Made by a program: the position numbers and the translations under genes. Source: CAZWBR01 sp964632305 (GTDB lineage Bacteria; Bacteroidota; Bacteroidia; Bacteroidales; Prolixibacteraceae). Taken from it: a stretch of 64,000 nt of DNA. The stretch's first letter is position 1; every line of letters begins with the position of its first letter. Under the pieces are notes generated by a model. It worked only from the letters and a program-made list of their open reading frames with translations, was not told the origin of the DNA and made no database searches. The DNA is taken from positions 15,676 to 79,675 of the forward strand of contig CAZWBR010000013.1 of NCBI GenBank assembly GCA_964632305.1. Reading direction: 5' to 3'. Below, in pieces: positions 16,501 to 23,695 of the stretch.

Positions 16501-17679
16501 ATCTCACCCAATCCGACCCATACGTTTGTCGAAACGACCGGCGCTCAGGGCTCCTTTAATGTGGTACTGACGGCCCGGAACCGCTATGGCTGTGCTTCCA
16601 CGGCCACGACAACGATCGATGTCCTGCCCACCCCGCAGGCCGATTTCTCCGTGACGCCGCAGGTTCAGACCTTCCCCGACCGTACGGTTCAGGTAACCAA
16701 TCTTACCCCTCCCGGAGCTTGGACCTATAGCTGGAGCTTCGGCGATAATACCCCGGTGGAGACTGGGAACGTCACCCAACATATTTATACTACTCCCGGG
16801 AATTATACCATCACGCTCACCGCGACCGGAACAAGTTGCAGCACCTCAAGAAGTAATGGCATTACTATCTACCCCGGCGCTGCTTTGGCCGATTTTGAAC
16901 CTGACACCACCGGCTGTGCCCCGCTGACCGTGAAATTCAGAAATAATTCGGTCAATGGGTTCCGCTACCTGTGGGATTTCGGCAACGGAAACCATTCCAC
17001 CGACTTCGAACCGTCGAATATCTATTACAACGAAGGGACCTATACGGTCCGTTTGGAAACTTACAATCACCAGGGAGAGATGTCGTCGGCCGAACGGACC
17101 ATTGTCGTTCATCCCAAGCCGAATGCCTTCTTCCGTCCGTTGCCCGACCGGGTGCGGATGCCCGGACAGTCGGTCACCTTTGCCAATTTCTCTACTCATG
17201 CCGATAACCTGCTTTGGGATTTCGGCGATGGGACCACTTCCTCCGACGATGAACCGGTTCACCTTTACCAGCAGACCGGCTTTTACGATATTCAGCTAAC
17301 GGTCTCTTCCATTGAGAATTGTGCCGATACCTTCCTGCTGGCGCAAGGAGTGGAGGTCTATTCTGAAGGGGAACTGATGGTGCCCAATGCTTTTATGCCT
17401 TCGAAGGACGGGCCTTCGGGTGGAATCTATACTCCGGGCGATCCGCATAATCCGGTCTTTTATCCAACCGTGGTGGCCGGGGATCTCGAGAAATACGAGC
17501 TGCAGATCTATAACCGCTGGGGAAACCTGCTGTTCCAGTCGAACGAACCGGAACGCGGGTGGGACGGCTATTACAACGATCAGCTCTGTCCTCAGGATGT
17601 TTATGTCTGGAAAATAAAATGCCGGTTCCTGAACGGGACCGAGGTTACGAAGACGGGCGATGTGACATTGATCCGTTAG
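13513..17679 (+). CDS. Giant PKD-repeat surface protein with gliding-motility C-terminal domain (T9SS type B cargo)
   Basis: Up to 1388 residues. No ATG is available near the 5' end: TTG at 13513 gives the longest frame, TTG at 13603 a shorter one. A signal peptide lies around residues 30-65 (ALWVFLLSFILFG..SQAQ). At least six PKD-like repeats carry WDFGDG-type motifs (about 470, 820, 985, 1075, 1155, 1240). The last 100 residues match the CHU_C / gliding-motility-associated domain (MVPNAFMPSKDG, YELQIYNRWGNLLF, GWDGYYNDQ, DVYVWKI), the type B signal for the type IX secretion system. A PorP/SprF gene follows directly. Base composition rises sharply around 16110 within the gene. Confidence 0.88.
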   Translation: MILKFKLLKKSREIVKSRGGDTDNSDRYFIGSLARSWTFCGRIALWVFLLSFILFGKVNLSQAQCPNVGQSHIIGITSGCAPFDFSFDAVFPLLSGTSFPAGVKYELSLDWGDEATSVVATSQTVDALGRPTLTAKPTHTYPQFTDPKQGECVYDVKMRLLVNNVECQDIKTDFTVRVWDTDGYRGGELGINPSPIYICDGNPLDVVFHDISSWNCTGNVGSPNISARTIRWDYGENISGTPIAGVKVERKDASGNVLGLVDMDLNDTIRGRTFKYDDGQFIPDSRGDSWTVKIPATTASDVGKLFWVRLNNWNYCNPYGGAKKPETATARIEIIAVPEPQFVTPIGPFCKGDAAIDLDAYLTSNFFPNQLAFREFTGTGVSYDSKTQKWYFDPAVAGIGSHTIDYREINRGGCEGVDQVVITVTDGSVAKFSVNGKDESLATAKVCGAASVVFQNLSTDGDSYTWDFGDGTIETVPDKQDVTHVFSTTSVPMVVTLTANRSTGCSDTESKTITIFEPVQASFTAKPDYGCGTLDVEFNITSTTSSGSLLKHRFFFDDGTPTVNPTGKIVNHQFLNSGTTDVTYDVRLVSWYSQGGEVACADTTDQDFSPITVYAPPTAGLDQNICYQLTADFDATTSGGTGTWTQVSGPDNAVITNVNDPKSPILAPYPGIYKFKWEVIGGCYGIDTVAVNFVQEPNPNAGLDNSLCDLTYVLRATPLNGIEKGTWSLLSGPGTPVFQNPSANNTRVTVSQEGVYQFRWTVDPGYGCEPRFDDVEISFANPPVQPSYTFTPVSGCSPLTVVFTNTSPAGASNFEWDFGDGITLKTEDRTVTHTFTNATSLPIDFAVHLTSGMNQLCSRVFSDIVTVEPEFSAGYSVTYEGCGPLTRKFENAYPWNFSVRWENENGELLSTDMQPELTFTAVNGQETTYKVYLVGESANGCTDRVENTVIVRVPPVAAFTTQSTNDCAPKLVSFTNTSSLDATSFQWDFGDGSEVTISPNPTHTFVETTGAQGSFNVVLTARNRYGCASTATTTIDVLPTPQADFSVTPQVQTFPDRTVQVTNLTPPGAWTYSWSFGDNTPVETGNVTQHIYTTPGNYTITLTATGTSCSTSRSNGITIYPGAALADFEPDTTGCAPLTVKFRNNSVNGFRYLWDFGNGNHSTDFEPSNIYYNEGTYTVRLETYNHQGEMSSAERTIVVHPKPNAFFRPLPDRVRMPGQSVTFANFSTHADNLLWDFGDGTTSSDDEPVHLYQQTGFYDIQLTVSSIENCADTFLLAQGVEVYSEGELMVPNAFMPSKDGPSGGIYTPGDPHNPVFYPTVVAGDLEKYELQIYNRWGNLLFQSNEPERGWDGYYNDQLCPQDVYVWKIKCRFLNGTEVTKTGDVTLIR

Positions 17680-17699
17680 ATGAAATATTAAAAAAAGAG

Positions 17700-18743
17700 A
17701 TGAAAAAGATTGCGTTAGTAATAGGGATTTTTCTTTTGACGCTGAGCTCAGTGGCCCAGGATCCCCATTTCTCGCAATTCTATGCCGCCCCCAATTACCT
17801 GAGTCCCTCGCTGGCCGGTTCCTCGGGCGGGACCCGCTTCGTGGCCAACTACCGTAACCAGTGGCCCGGCATCACGAAGACCTATCAGACCTATGCTTTC
17901 GCGATGGATATGTACCTGAACAAATACCGGAGCGGCTTCGGGCTGCTGGCGCTCTCCGATAAAGCCGGATCGGCCAGTCTGACCACTTCGTTATTGGGAT
18001 TGCAATATTCCTACCGGGTGCAGTTGGGTGAGAAATGGCAGTTTGTGCCGGGATTGCAGTTTACAATGGGGCAACGGAGCATCGACCGCACCAAGCTGGT
18101 TTTCCCCGATGAGGTGCAGAGCGGTTATCCTTCCGCCGGGCAGGCTTACCTGACCGACACCAAAGCCCAGTACGTCGATTTTGCCACGTCGCTCTTTCTC
18201 TATTCGCCCCGATTCTGGTTTGGCCTGGGGGCCGATCATATGCTGAACCCCAATTATACCTTTATGGATGAGAAGGCGACGCTGCCGCTGAAGATCGTCC
18301 AGTTTGGCGGGATCAATTTCTGGCGCGAAAACTCGAAACGACTGGAAGAACCCCGTACCGCTTCGCTCTGTTACCGGTTTGAATATCAGAACTCCTTCAA
18401 GCAGCTCGATTTGGGCGCTTACTGGTATGGCCGGGCCCTCGATTTCGGCGCCTGGTACCGCGGGTTGCCGGTCTTCAATAATGAGAACGGGGGCGATCGT
18501 ATGTTCGATACCGATGCGGTGGTCCTGATGGTGGGCTATTCAACCGGCTCCTTCCGGATCGGTTACAGCTACGATATTCAGCTCTCCTCCCTGGCTGCCT
18601 ATGGGGGCGGGGCTCATGAAGTTTCGATCATGTTCGAGATGGGGGAACTCTTCGGTTGCGGCGCAAAGTATTTTGATTGCTTTTCCCGTCGCACCGGCCT
18701 GCAGTTCGATAAGGAGAGTCCGCGTAAGCTGAAAATATTCTAA
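17700..18743 (+). CDS. PorP/SprF family type IX secretion system membrane protein
   Basis: 347 residues from ATG 17700 (an open frame upstream lies inside the preceding gene). Signal peptide MKKIALVIGIFLLTLSSVAQ, then the family opening DPHFSQFYAAPNYLSPSLAG, and a beta-barrel-like series of alternating hydrophobic/aromatic strands. PorP/SprF proteins sit in the outer membrane and bind T9SS machinery or anchor type B cargo such as the PKD protein encoded 20 bases upstream, which is the usual pairing. Confidence 0.92.
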   Translation: MKKIALVIGIFLLTLSSVAQDPHFSQFYAAPNYLSPSLAGSSGGTRFVANYRNQWPGITKTYQTYAFAMDMYLNKYRSGFGLLALSDKAGSASLTTSLLGLQYSYRVQLGEKWQFVPGLQFTMGQRSIDRTKLVFPDEVQSGYPSAGQAYLTDTKAQYVDFATSLFLYSPRFWFGLGADHMLNPNYTFMDEKATLPLKIVQFGGINFWRENSKRLEEPRTASLCYRFEYQNSFKQLDLGAYWYGRALDFGAWYRGLPVFNNENGGDRMFDTDAVVLMVGYSTGSFRIGYSYDIQLSSLAAYGGGAHEVSIMFEMGELFGCGAKYFDCFSRRTGLQFDKESPRKLKIF

Positions 18744-18824
18744 TAACGGTATAGTTCCCAATAAATTTCCGGAAATCTTCATTGTACGGGTAGTTTATAC
18801 AAGCATCATAGTTATTCCAATCCT

Positions 18825-19118
18825 TCAACGGACCATTCCCTGCACAAGTATCGTATCGCAATCGGCAGCCTTCAACCGGTGTTTCAGAATCTGCTGATAA
18901 TCGTCGGAATGGTACCATCTTTCAAAATCCTCCCTGCTGTCGAACCGGATCAGCACACTCCTGGAATAGTCCCAATTCCCTTCCAACAGCTGAGGATGGC
19001 TGTCCACGGCCAGGTATTCCCCGTTGAATTTCGCGAAAACTTCCCCGGCATGGTCCAGGTATTTTTGATACTCCTCCGGATCGTTGATTCGGATTTGTGC
19101 GATAAAATAATAGCTCAT
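18825..19118 (-). CDS. DUF1330 domain protein
   Basis: 97 residues with the ferredoxin-like dimeric alpha/beta-barrel features of DUF1330: YYFIAQIRINDPEEYQKYL, LEGNWDYSRSVLIRFDSREDFERWYHSDDYQ. The catalytic role is unknown; the fold is related to antibiotic biosynthesis monooxygenases. It appears to be a single-gene unit. Confidence 0.88.
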   Translation of the reverse strand: MSYYFIAQIRINDPEEYQKYLDHAGEVFAKFNGEYLAVDSHPQLLEGNWDYSRSVLIRFDSREDFERWYHSDDYQQILKHRLKAADCDTILVQGMVR

Positions 19119-19315
19119 CGGTCGTACTGTTAATTGAAGAACAACTTGCGGAATTCAGAAAGCACTGCTCTTTCGGTTGTAGTGCACAATTGGCAAATCC
19201 TTTTAAGCAGGTCTTCCATTCCTCCAATAATGACCATAAAATTATAGAATAAATCCTTAAATCAGTACCGGATAAGACGAATATCGTCAATAGGTCAACG
19301 TCAGATTTTAAGAGA

Positions 19316-19399
19316 AATATCAGTGTATTTTTTATGTACTTACTGTGTTATTTATACACACAAAATATACAGATACTACACAGAAACAACACAGAAACC
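19316..19399. repeat. Bidirectional 11-bp repeat array, locus 2
   Basis: Right arm: ACACACAAAAT (19356), ATACAGATACT (19367), ACACAGAAACA (19378), ACACAGAAACC (19389), four 11-mers in register. Left arm, read as reverse complement: ACACAGTAAGT (19338-19348), ACATAAAAAAT (19327-19337), ACACTGATATT (19316-19326). The centre is the AT-rich TATTTAT stretch at 19349-19355. It lies in the 397-base gap downstream of the dehydratase gene; nothing else was recognised in that gap. Confidence 0.75.
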
Positions 19400-19515
19400 C
19401 TTGCTTTGAACCGGTGGTGTTTCGGCGGAAACAGAGATCGGGCAATCGGTGGAATATATTGCTGAAAGGAAATATTATATTTAAAATGATTGAAGACAAA
19501 AGAGGTAATCCTGGA

Positions 19516-20460
19516 TCAGAAAGGCAGATTTTTCAGATCGACGTTGCCTCCGGAGAGGATAATGCCGATTCTTTTCCCGTCTGAATCCGCTTTCTTTTCC
19601 AACAGGGCGGCTAACGGGACCGCGCTGGAGGGTTCGATAATGATCTTCATTCGTTCCCATACCAATCGCATGGCCGCGATAATCGCTTCCTCGGAAACCG
19701 TGACGATATCATCCACATTTTTTTGGATGATCGCAAAATTAATCTCGCCCAGCGAGGTGAGCAGTCCGTCGGCGATGGTTTTGGGATTGACGGACGGGAT
19801 GATTCTTCCTTCGCGGAATGAGCGACAGGCATCGTCGGCGCCGGCCGGTTCGGCAGCAATCACCTTACATTGGGGCAACAACGCTTTTGTGGATAGGGCT
19901 GTTCCCGATAATAATCCGCCCCCGCCGACGGGGCACATCACAATATCCAGCTCACCTATCTCTTCGATCAGTTCCACAGTGGCAGTTCCCTGGCCGGCAA
20001 TGACCTTGAAGTTGTTGTAGGGATGAACGACGGTCACCCCTTCTTTATCGACGATCTGTTGCAGGGTCGATTCCCTGGCCTGGAGGGTGGGTTCGCAGAA
20101 GGTGATTTCGGCCCCGTAGCCGGCAACGGCGATTTTTTTAATTTCAGGGGCGTTGGAGGGCATGACTATATGGGCTTTGATCCCGCGGAGCCGGGCGGCC
20201 AGGGCCAGCGCTGCCGCATGATTCCCCGAGGAGTGGGTGCCCACCCCATGCGAAGCTTCCTCGTCGGTCAGCGAGAAGACGGAGTTGCAGGCCCCGCGAA
20301 ATTTGAATGCCCCTACTTTCTGGAGGTTCTCGCATTTAAAAAAGAGCTCGGCGCCGGCAATTCGGTTGATGCTTTTACAGGTCATGACCGGGGTCCAGTG
20401 AATATAGGCTGAAATCAGTTGTTGAGCGGCTTGAATATCTTGAAATTCGGGGAGTATCAT
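19516..20460 (-). CDS. PLP-dependent threonine/serine dehydratase family enzyme
   Basis: 314 residues of fold-type II PLP enzyme. Schiff-base lysine in KVGAFKFRGA (about Lys53), the phosphate-contact SSGNHAAALALAA, glycine loop CPVGGGGLLSG, and C-terminal LSGGNVDL. It lacks the ACT regulatory domain of biosynthetic IlvA, so a catabolic threonine dehydratase, serine racemase or hydroxyaspartate ammonia-lyase are all possible. Reaction class: beta-elimination of hydroxy-amino acids to keto acids and ammonia. Confidence 0.88.
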   Translation of the reverse strand: MILPEFQDIQAAQQLISAYIHWTPVMTCKSINRIAGAELFFKCENLQKVGAFKFRGACNSVFSLTDEEASHGVGTHSSGNHAAALALAARLRGIKAHIVMPSNAPEIKKIAVAGYGAEITFCEPTLQARESTLQQIVDKEGVTVVHPYNNFKVIAGQGTATVELIEEIGELDIVMCPVGGGGLLSGTALSTKALLPQCKVIAAEPAGADDACRSFREGRIIPSVNPKTIADGLLTSLGEINFAIIQKNVDDIVTVSEEAIIAAMRLVWERMKIIIEPSSAVPLAALLEKKADSDGKRIGIILSGGNVDLKNLPF

Positions 20461-20506
20461 TTGGTTGAAAATAAAATTCAGGAATCAATATTATCTTGGG
20501 ATCTCT

Positions 20507-21316
20507 TTATTCGTTATTTGAGCCATCCTGATTTGCCCCTGGTGCCTCCTTATCTTTCTTGTATTGATCGAAAATAGCACGGACCATCACCTCTACTTCG
20601 TAGGTTGAAGCGCTGTAATGCAGTGTGTTATTGGCGTTGCAATAGACCATGAAATCGTCGAGGGCATCGCCGGTCAGGCCGGTAATCCGTTGCAGGACAT
20701 CTTTGTTGTAGACCAGGGAGAATATGGTCCATTCGCGATCGGTGCGCATGGCGGCTAGCGTGGCCCGTTTCTCTTTCTCGCTTTTGCTGAACTTGTAATA
20801 GAGGAAGGAGGTGGGGTTGAAAACGGCCGTGAGAGCGGTTGGCTTTTTCGAGAAATCACTACGTAATTCGGCAGGAATCTGACTGGGTTGCTTTTGGGGA
20901 GTCATCCCGCTCATGTTGACTTTGAGCCCTTCGGCGGTGACGTCGACCTGGTCGATCAAATAGCGGATAGAAGAGAGGAAAACAACGGCGCTGTCCTGAT
21001 TCTGGGCGAGGATATTGCTGACCGGCACTTTCAATTCTTTATATCCTAATGATTTGAAAGTGAGTGTGTCGGTCGGGTCGGCCTGGAGCGAGAATAATCC
21101 ATTGGCATCGGTCATGGTTCCGCCCCGTATCCTTTGATTGATTACGTTGGCATAAGGGATGGCCTCTTTGGTGACCTGATCGATCAGACGGGCCGAGACT
21201 TGGACCATGTCCTCCGGAAAGTAGAGTTGTGCCACGGACTTTTGGAGCATGGCAAAGGTCAGGGTAATCAGGAGGACCGAGGCTCTGAACAGGAACAATA
21301 CTTTCTGATTCATCAT
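20507..21316 (-). CDS. Carboxypeptidase-like regulatory domain protein
   Basis: 269 residues. Signal peptide about 1-29 (ending KSVAQ), then a CarboxypepD_reg-like beta-sandwich (VSARLIDQVTKEAIPYANVINQRI..GGTMTDANGLFSLQA..DTLTFKSLGYKELKVPV) about residues 38-115, and a C-terminal helical region without recognised motif. This domain is the N-terminal plug extension of many TonB-dependent receptors, but no beta barrel follows here, so it is a stand-alone periplasmic or surface protein. Confidence 0.75.
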   Translation of the reverse strand: MMNQKVLFLFRASVLLITLTFAMLQKSVAQLYFPEDMVQVSARLIDQVTKEAIPYANVINQRIRGGTMTDANGLFSLQADPTDTLTFKSLGYKELKVPVSNILAQNQDSAVVFLSSIRYLIDQVDVTAEGLKVNMSGMTPQKQPSQIPAELRSDFSKKPTALTAVFNPTSFLYYKFSKSEKEKRATLAAMRTDREWTIFSLVYNKDVLQRITGLTGDALDDFMVYCNANNTLHYSASTYEVEVMVRAIFDQYKKDKEAPGANQDGSNNE

Positions 21317-21377
21317 GGGCAGTTAATAGTTCGATGTTGAATTGACAGTATTTGTTGTCCGATCGTGAAAAAGCAAT

Positions 21378-21430
21378 CGGGCAACAATACAAAGATGCTT
21401 AATTTAAGCCAAAAGTTGTATTGTTGCCCG
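21378..21430 (-). terminator. 15-bp inverted repeat downstream of dapL
   Basis: CGGGCAACAATACAA (21378-21392) and TTGTATTGTTGCCCG (21416-21430) match perfectly; the 23-base interval contains a second palindrome GCTTAA-t-TTAAGC. It begins 19 bases after the dapL stop. A T-rich segment (GCTTTTTC) follows on the minus strand, so it probably ends the dapL transcript. Confidence 0.6.
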
Positions 21431-21448
21431 AAAGAATGAGTAATCCGC

Positions 21449-22681
21449 TTAGAATTTCAGGTTGCGGATACGGTCCATGGCCTTCAGCACGTTTTCGCGT
21501 TCAGCGAAAGCGGAGAAACGGAAGTAACCTTCGCCCGAGGGACCGAAACCGGAGCCGGGGGTTCCCACGACGTTGGCTTCGCTGAGCAGTTTATCGAAGA
21601 AGTCCCAGGAGCTCATGCCGTTTTTGGTTTTCACCCAGACATAGGGGGCGTTGACTCCGCCAAAGACGGTATAGCCTAACTCTTTCAGGCTCTCGCGCAT
21701 GATGCGGGCGTTCTCGAGATAATAAGCGATAATGGCTTTGATTTCCTTACTGCCTTTTTCGGTATAGATGGCTGCCGCAGCTTTTTGAACCGGGTAGGAG
21801 ACTCCGTTAAACTTGGTGGTATGGCGGCGCATCCACAATGGTTTGACCGAATGAGCCTTTCCTTTACTGTCGTAAGCCATTACCTCATTGGGGATCACGG
21901 TAAAGGCGCAGCGGGTTCCGGTAAAGCCGGCGGTCTTGGAGAAGCTGCGGAATTCTATGGCCACGCTTTTAGCCCCTTCGATCTCGTAGATGGAGTGAGG
22001 GATGGCCGGATCGGTGATATAGGCTTCGTAAGCCGCATCGTAAAGGATGATACATTTGTTGGCGATGGCATAATCGACCCATTTCTTCAGCACTTCCTTG
22101 CTGGCCACGGTGCCGGTGGGGTTATTGGGGAAGCAGAGGAAGATCAGGTCGGGGCGTTCCTGGGGAAGCTCGGGGGTAAAGCCGTTTTCTTCGGTGCAGG
22201 GCATATAAACGATCCCTTCGAAATAACCGTTGTCTTTTATGTATCCTGTTTTGCCCGACATCACGGTGGTGTCGGCATAGACGGGATAGACCGGATCGCA
22301 GATGGCGATTATGTTGTTATGACCGAAGATTTCCTGGATATTCCCGGTATCGCATTTCGATCCGTCGGAGACGAAGATATCGTCGGCTGAGATGTCGACG
22401 CCGCGGGAGTGATAGTCGTTGGTGGCAATGGCTTCGCGAAGGAAGTCGTATCCCTGTTCGGGGCCGTATCCTTTGAAGGTTTCACTTTTGCCCATCTCCT
22501 CAACCCCTTCATGAAAGGCTCTCAGGATGGTGGGGGGCAGGGGCTGGGTCACGTCGCCGATCCCCATGCGGATGATCTCTTTTCCCGGGTTGGCGGCAGC
22601 AAATTCGCGGACCCTGCGGCCAATTTCGGGGAACAGATAACCTGCTTTCAGCTTTAAATAATTCTCGTTAATTAATGCCAT
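21449..22681 (-). CDS. dapL: LL-diaminopimelate aminotransferase
   Basis: 410 residues, class I/II aminotransferase. Family motifs: RMGIGDVTQPLP, GYGPEQGYDFLREAIA, PVYPVYADT, FPNNPTGT, and the PLP lysine in EFRSFSKTAGFTG. DapL converts tetrahydrodipicolinate directly to LL-2,6-diaminopimelate, bypassing DapD/C/E. Divergently transcribed dapF and lysA next door supply the next two steps, so the cluster encodes the aminotransferase route to meso-DAP and lysine. Confidence 0.95.
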   Translation of the reverse strand: MALINENYLKLKAGYLFPEIGRRVREFAAANPGKEIIRMGIGDVTQPLPPTILRAFHEGVEEMGKSETFKGYGPEQGYDFLREAIATNDYHSRGVDISADDIFVSDGSKCDTGNIQEIFGHNNIIAICDPVYPVYADTTVMSGKTGYIKDNGYFEGIVYMPCTEENGFTPELPQERPDLIFLCFPNNPTGTVASKEVLKKWVDYAIANKCIILYDAAYEAYITDPAIPHSIYEIEGAKSVAIEFRSFSKTAGFTGTRCAFTVIPNEVMAYDSKGKAHSVKPLWMRRHTTKFNGVSYPVQKAAAAIYTEKGSKEIKAIIAYYLENARIMRESLKELGYTVFGGVNAPYVWVKTKNGMSSWDFFDKLLSEANVVGTPGSGFGPSGEGYFRFSAFAERENVLKAMDRIRNLKF

Positions 22682-22724
22682 AATATTCTGTTTAATTGTA
22701 ATTTCATGATTCTTTTCTGGAAAG

Positions 22725-22732
22725 CAAAGATA
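22725..22732 (-). promoter_or_regulatory. Putative -7 element of dapL
   Basis: On the minus strand TATCTTTG, a full TAnnTTTG match, 44 bases before the dapL ATG. No TTTG at the proper spacing was found upstream. Confidence 0.45.
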
Positions 22733-22787
22733 CGAAATAAATTATTGGGTACTTTTACCGTCGAACATAACTTAAGCAACACAGACA

Positions 22788-23645
22788 ATGGAACAGAATT
22801 TTTTTGTAAAGGCTCACGGGCTGGGAAATGAGTATATTACATTGGATCAGGAGAATATAAATTTTAAGCTGACCAAGGAAAAGATTATTCAGTTGTGCAA
22901 TATCCATTTCGGGATTGGTACGGACGGGGTATTACTGAAGGTGCCCAGTGAAAAGGCCGATTTCGGGGTCCGCATCCTGAATCCTGACGGGTCGGAGGCA
23001 GAAAAGAGCGGGAATGGCTTGCGGATTTTTGCCAAGTATATCTTTGATTGGGGTTTTACCCAAAAGGAACATTTCACGATTGAGACTTTAGGGGGCATTG
23101 TGACGGCTCATATCATCGAGAAGCGAAACGGTAAAGCGTTTATGATCAAGGTTGATATGGGGAAAGCCATCTTTCAGTCCGATCTGATCCCGGTTAAGTT
23201 TCCGAAGGAGGAGTGTTTCGGGGAGATCCTGAAGATTGAAGATAAAGAGTTTTTGATGCATTGCGTTTCGGTAGGAAACCCGCATTGCGTGATCTTAAAG
23301 GATGACCTGGATGAAGCCGAGATAAAGAAATACGGGACTTTTATCGAGAATCACCCGATGTTTCCGAACCGGATCAACGTCCAGTTTGTTAAGGTGTTGT
23401 CCAGGAATGAAGTTCAGGTGCTGATCTGGGAGCGGGGGGCCGGGTTCACGCTGGCTTCGGGCAGCTCGTCGAGCGCGGTGGCCTGTGCCATGGTTAAGAA
23501 AGGGTTGACCGACCGGAACCTGACCGTAAAAATGCCGGGCGGAGAATTGAAGCTGGAGATTGACGAGAACTGGGACATCCGCATGACCGGTGAGGTTAGG
23601 GAAGTAGCTTACGGAAAGTTGAGCGATGAACTGTTTGTTCCCTGA
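22788..23645 (+). CDS. dapF: Diaminopimelate epimerase family protein with Ser/Ser at the catalytic Cys positions
   Basis: 285 residues of DapF fold: N-terminal FFVKAHGLGNEYITLD, first half-site NPDGSEAEKSGNGLRIFAKY and second half-site ERGAGFTLASGSSSSAVACA. In characterised DapF these read ..EMCGNG.. and ..GETLACGTG.., with two cysteines acting as base and acid. Here the codons at 23007-23009 (AGC, Ser74) and 23457-23459 (TCG, Ser224) are serine at both places. The rest of the pocket (GNG, ERGAG) is kept and the gene lies between dapL and lysA, so it is probably a working or repurposed epimerase rather than a pseudogene. lysA follows after 50 bases. Confidence 0.85.
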   Translation: MEQNFFVKAHGLGNEYITLDQENINFKLTKEKIIQLCNIHFGIGTDGVLLKVPSEKADFGVRILNPDGSEAEKSGNGLRIFAKYIFDWGFTQKEHFTIETLGGIVTAHIIEKRNGKAFMIKVDMGKAIFQSDLIPVKFPKEECFGEILKIEDKEFLMHCVSVGNPHCVILKDDLDEAEIKKYGTFIENHPMFPNRINVQFVKVLSRNEVQVLIWERGAGFTLASGSSSSAVACAMVKKGLTDRNLTVKMPGGELKLEIDENWDIRMTGEVREVAYGKLSDELFVP

Positions 23646-23665
23646 AAACTTTTTCTAAAAATCGT

Positions 23666-23673
23666 TAACTTTG
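23666..23673 (+). promoter_or_regulatory. Putative -7 element of lysA
   Basis: TAACTTTG fits TAnnTTTG and lies between dapF and lysA, 23 bases before the lysA ATG. It would allow lysA to be expressed apart from dapF; no clear -33 element was seen. Confidence 0.45.
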
Positions 23674-23695
23674 CAGCTCCTTAAAAATTAGTGTT

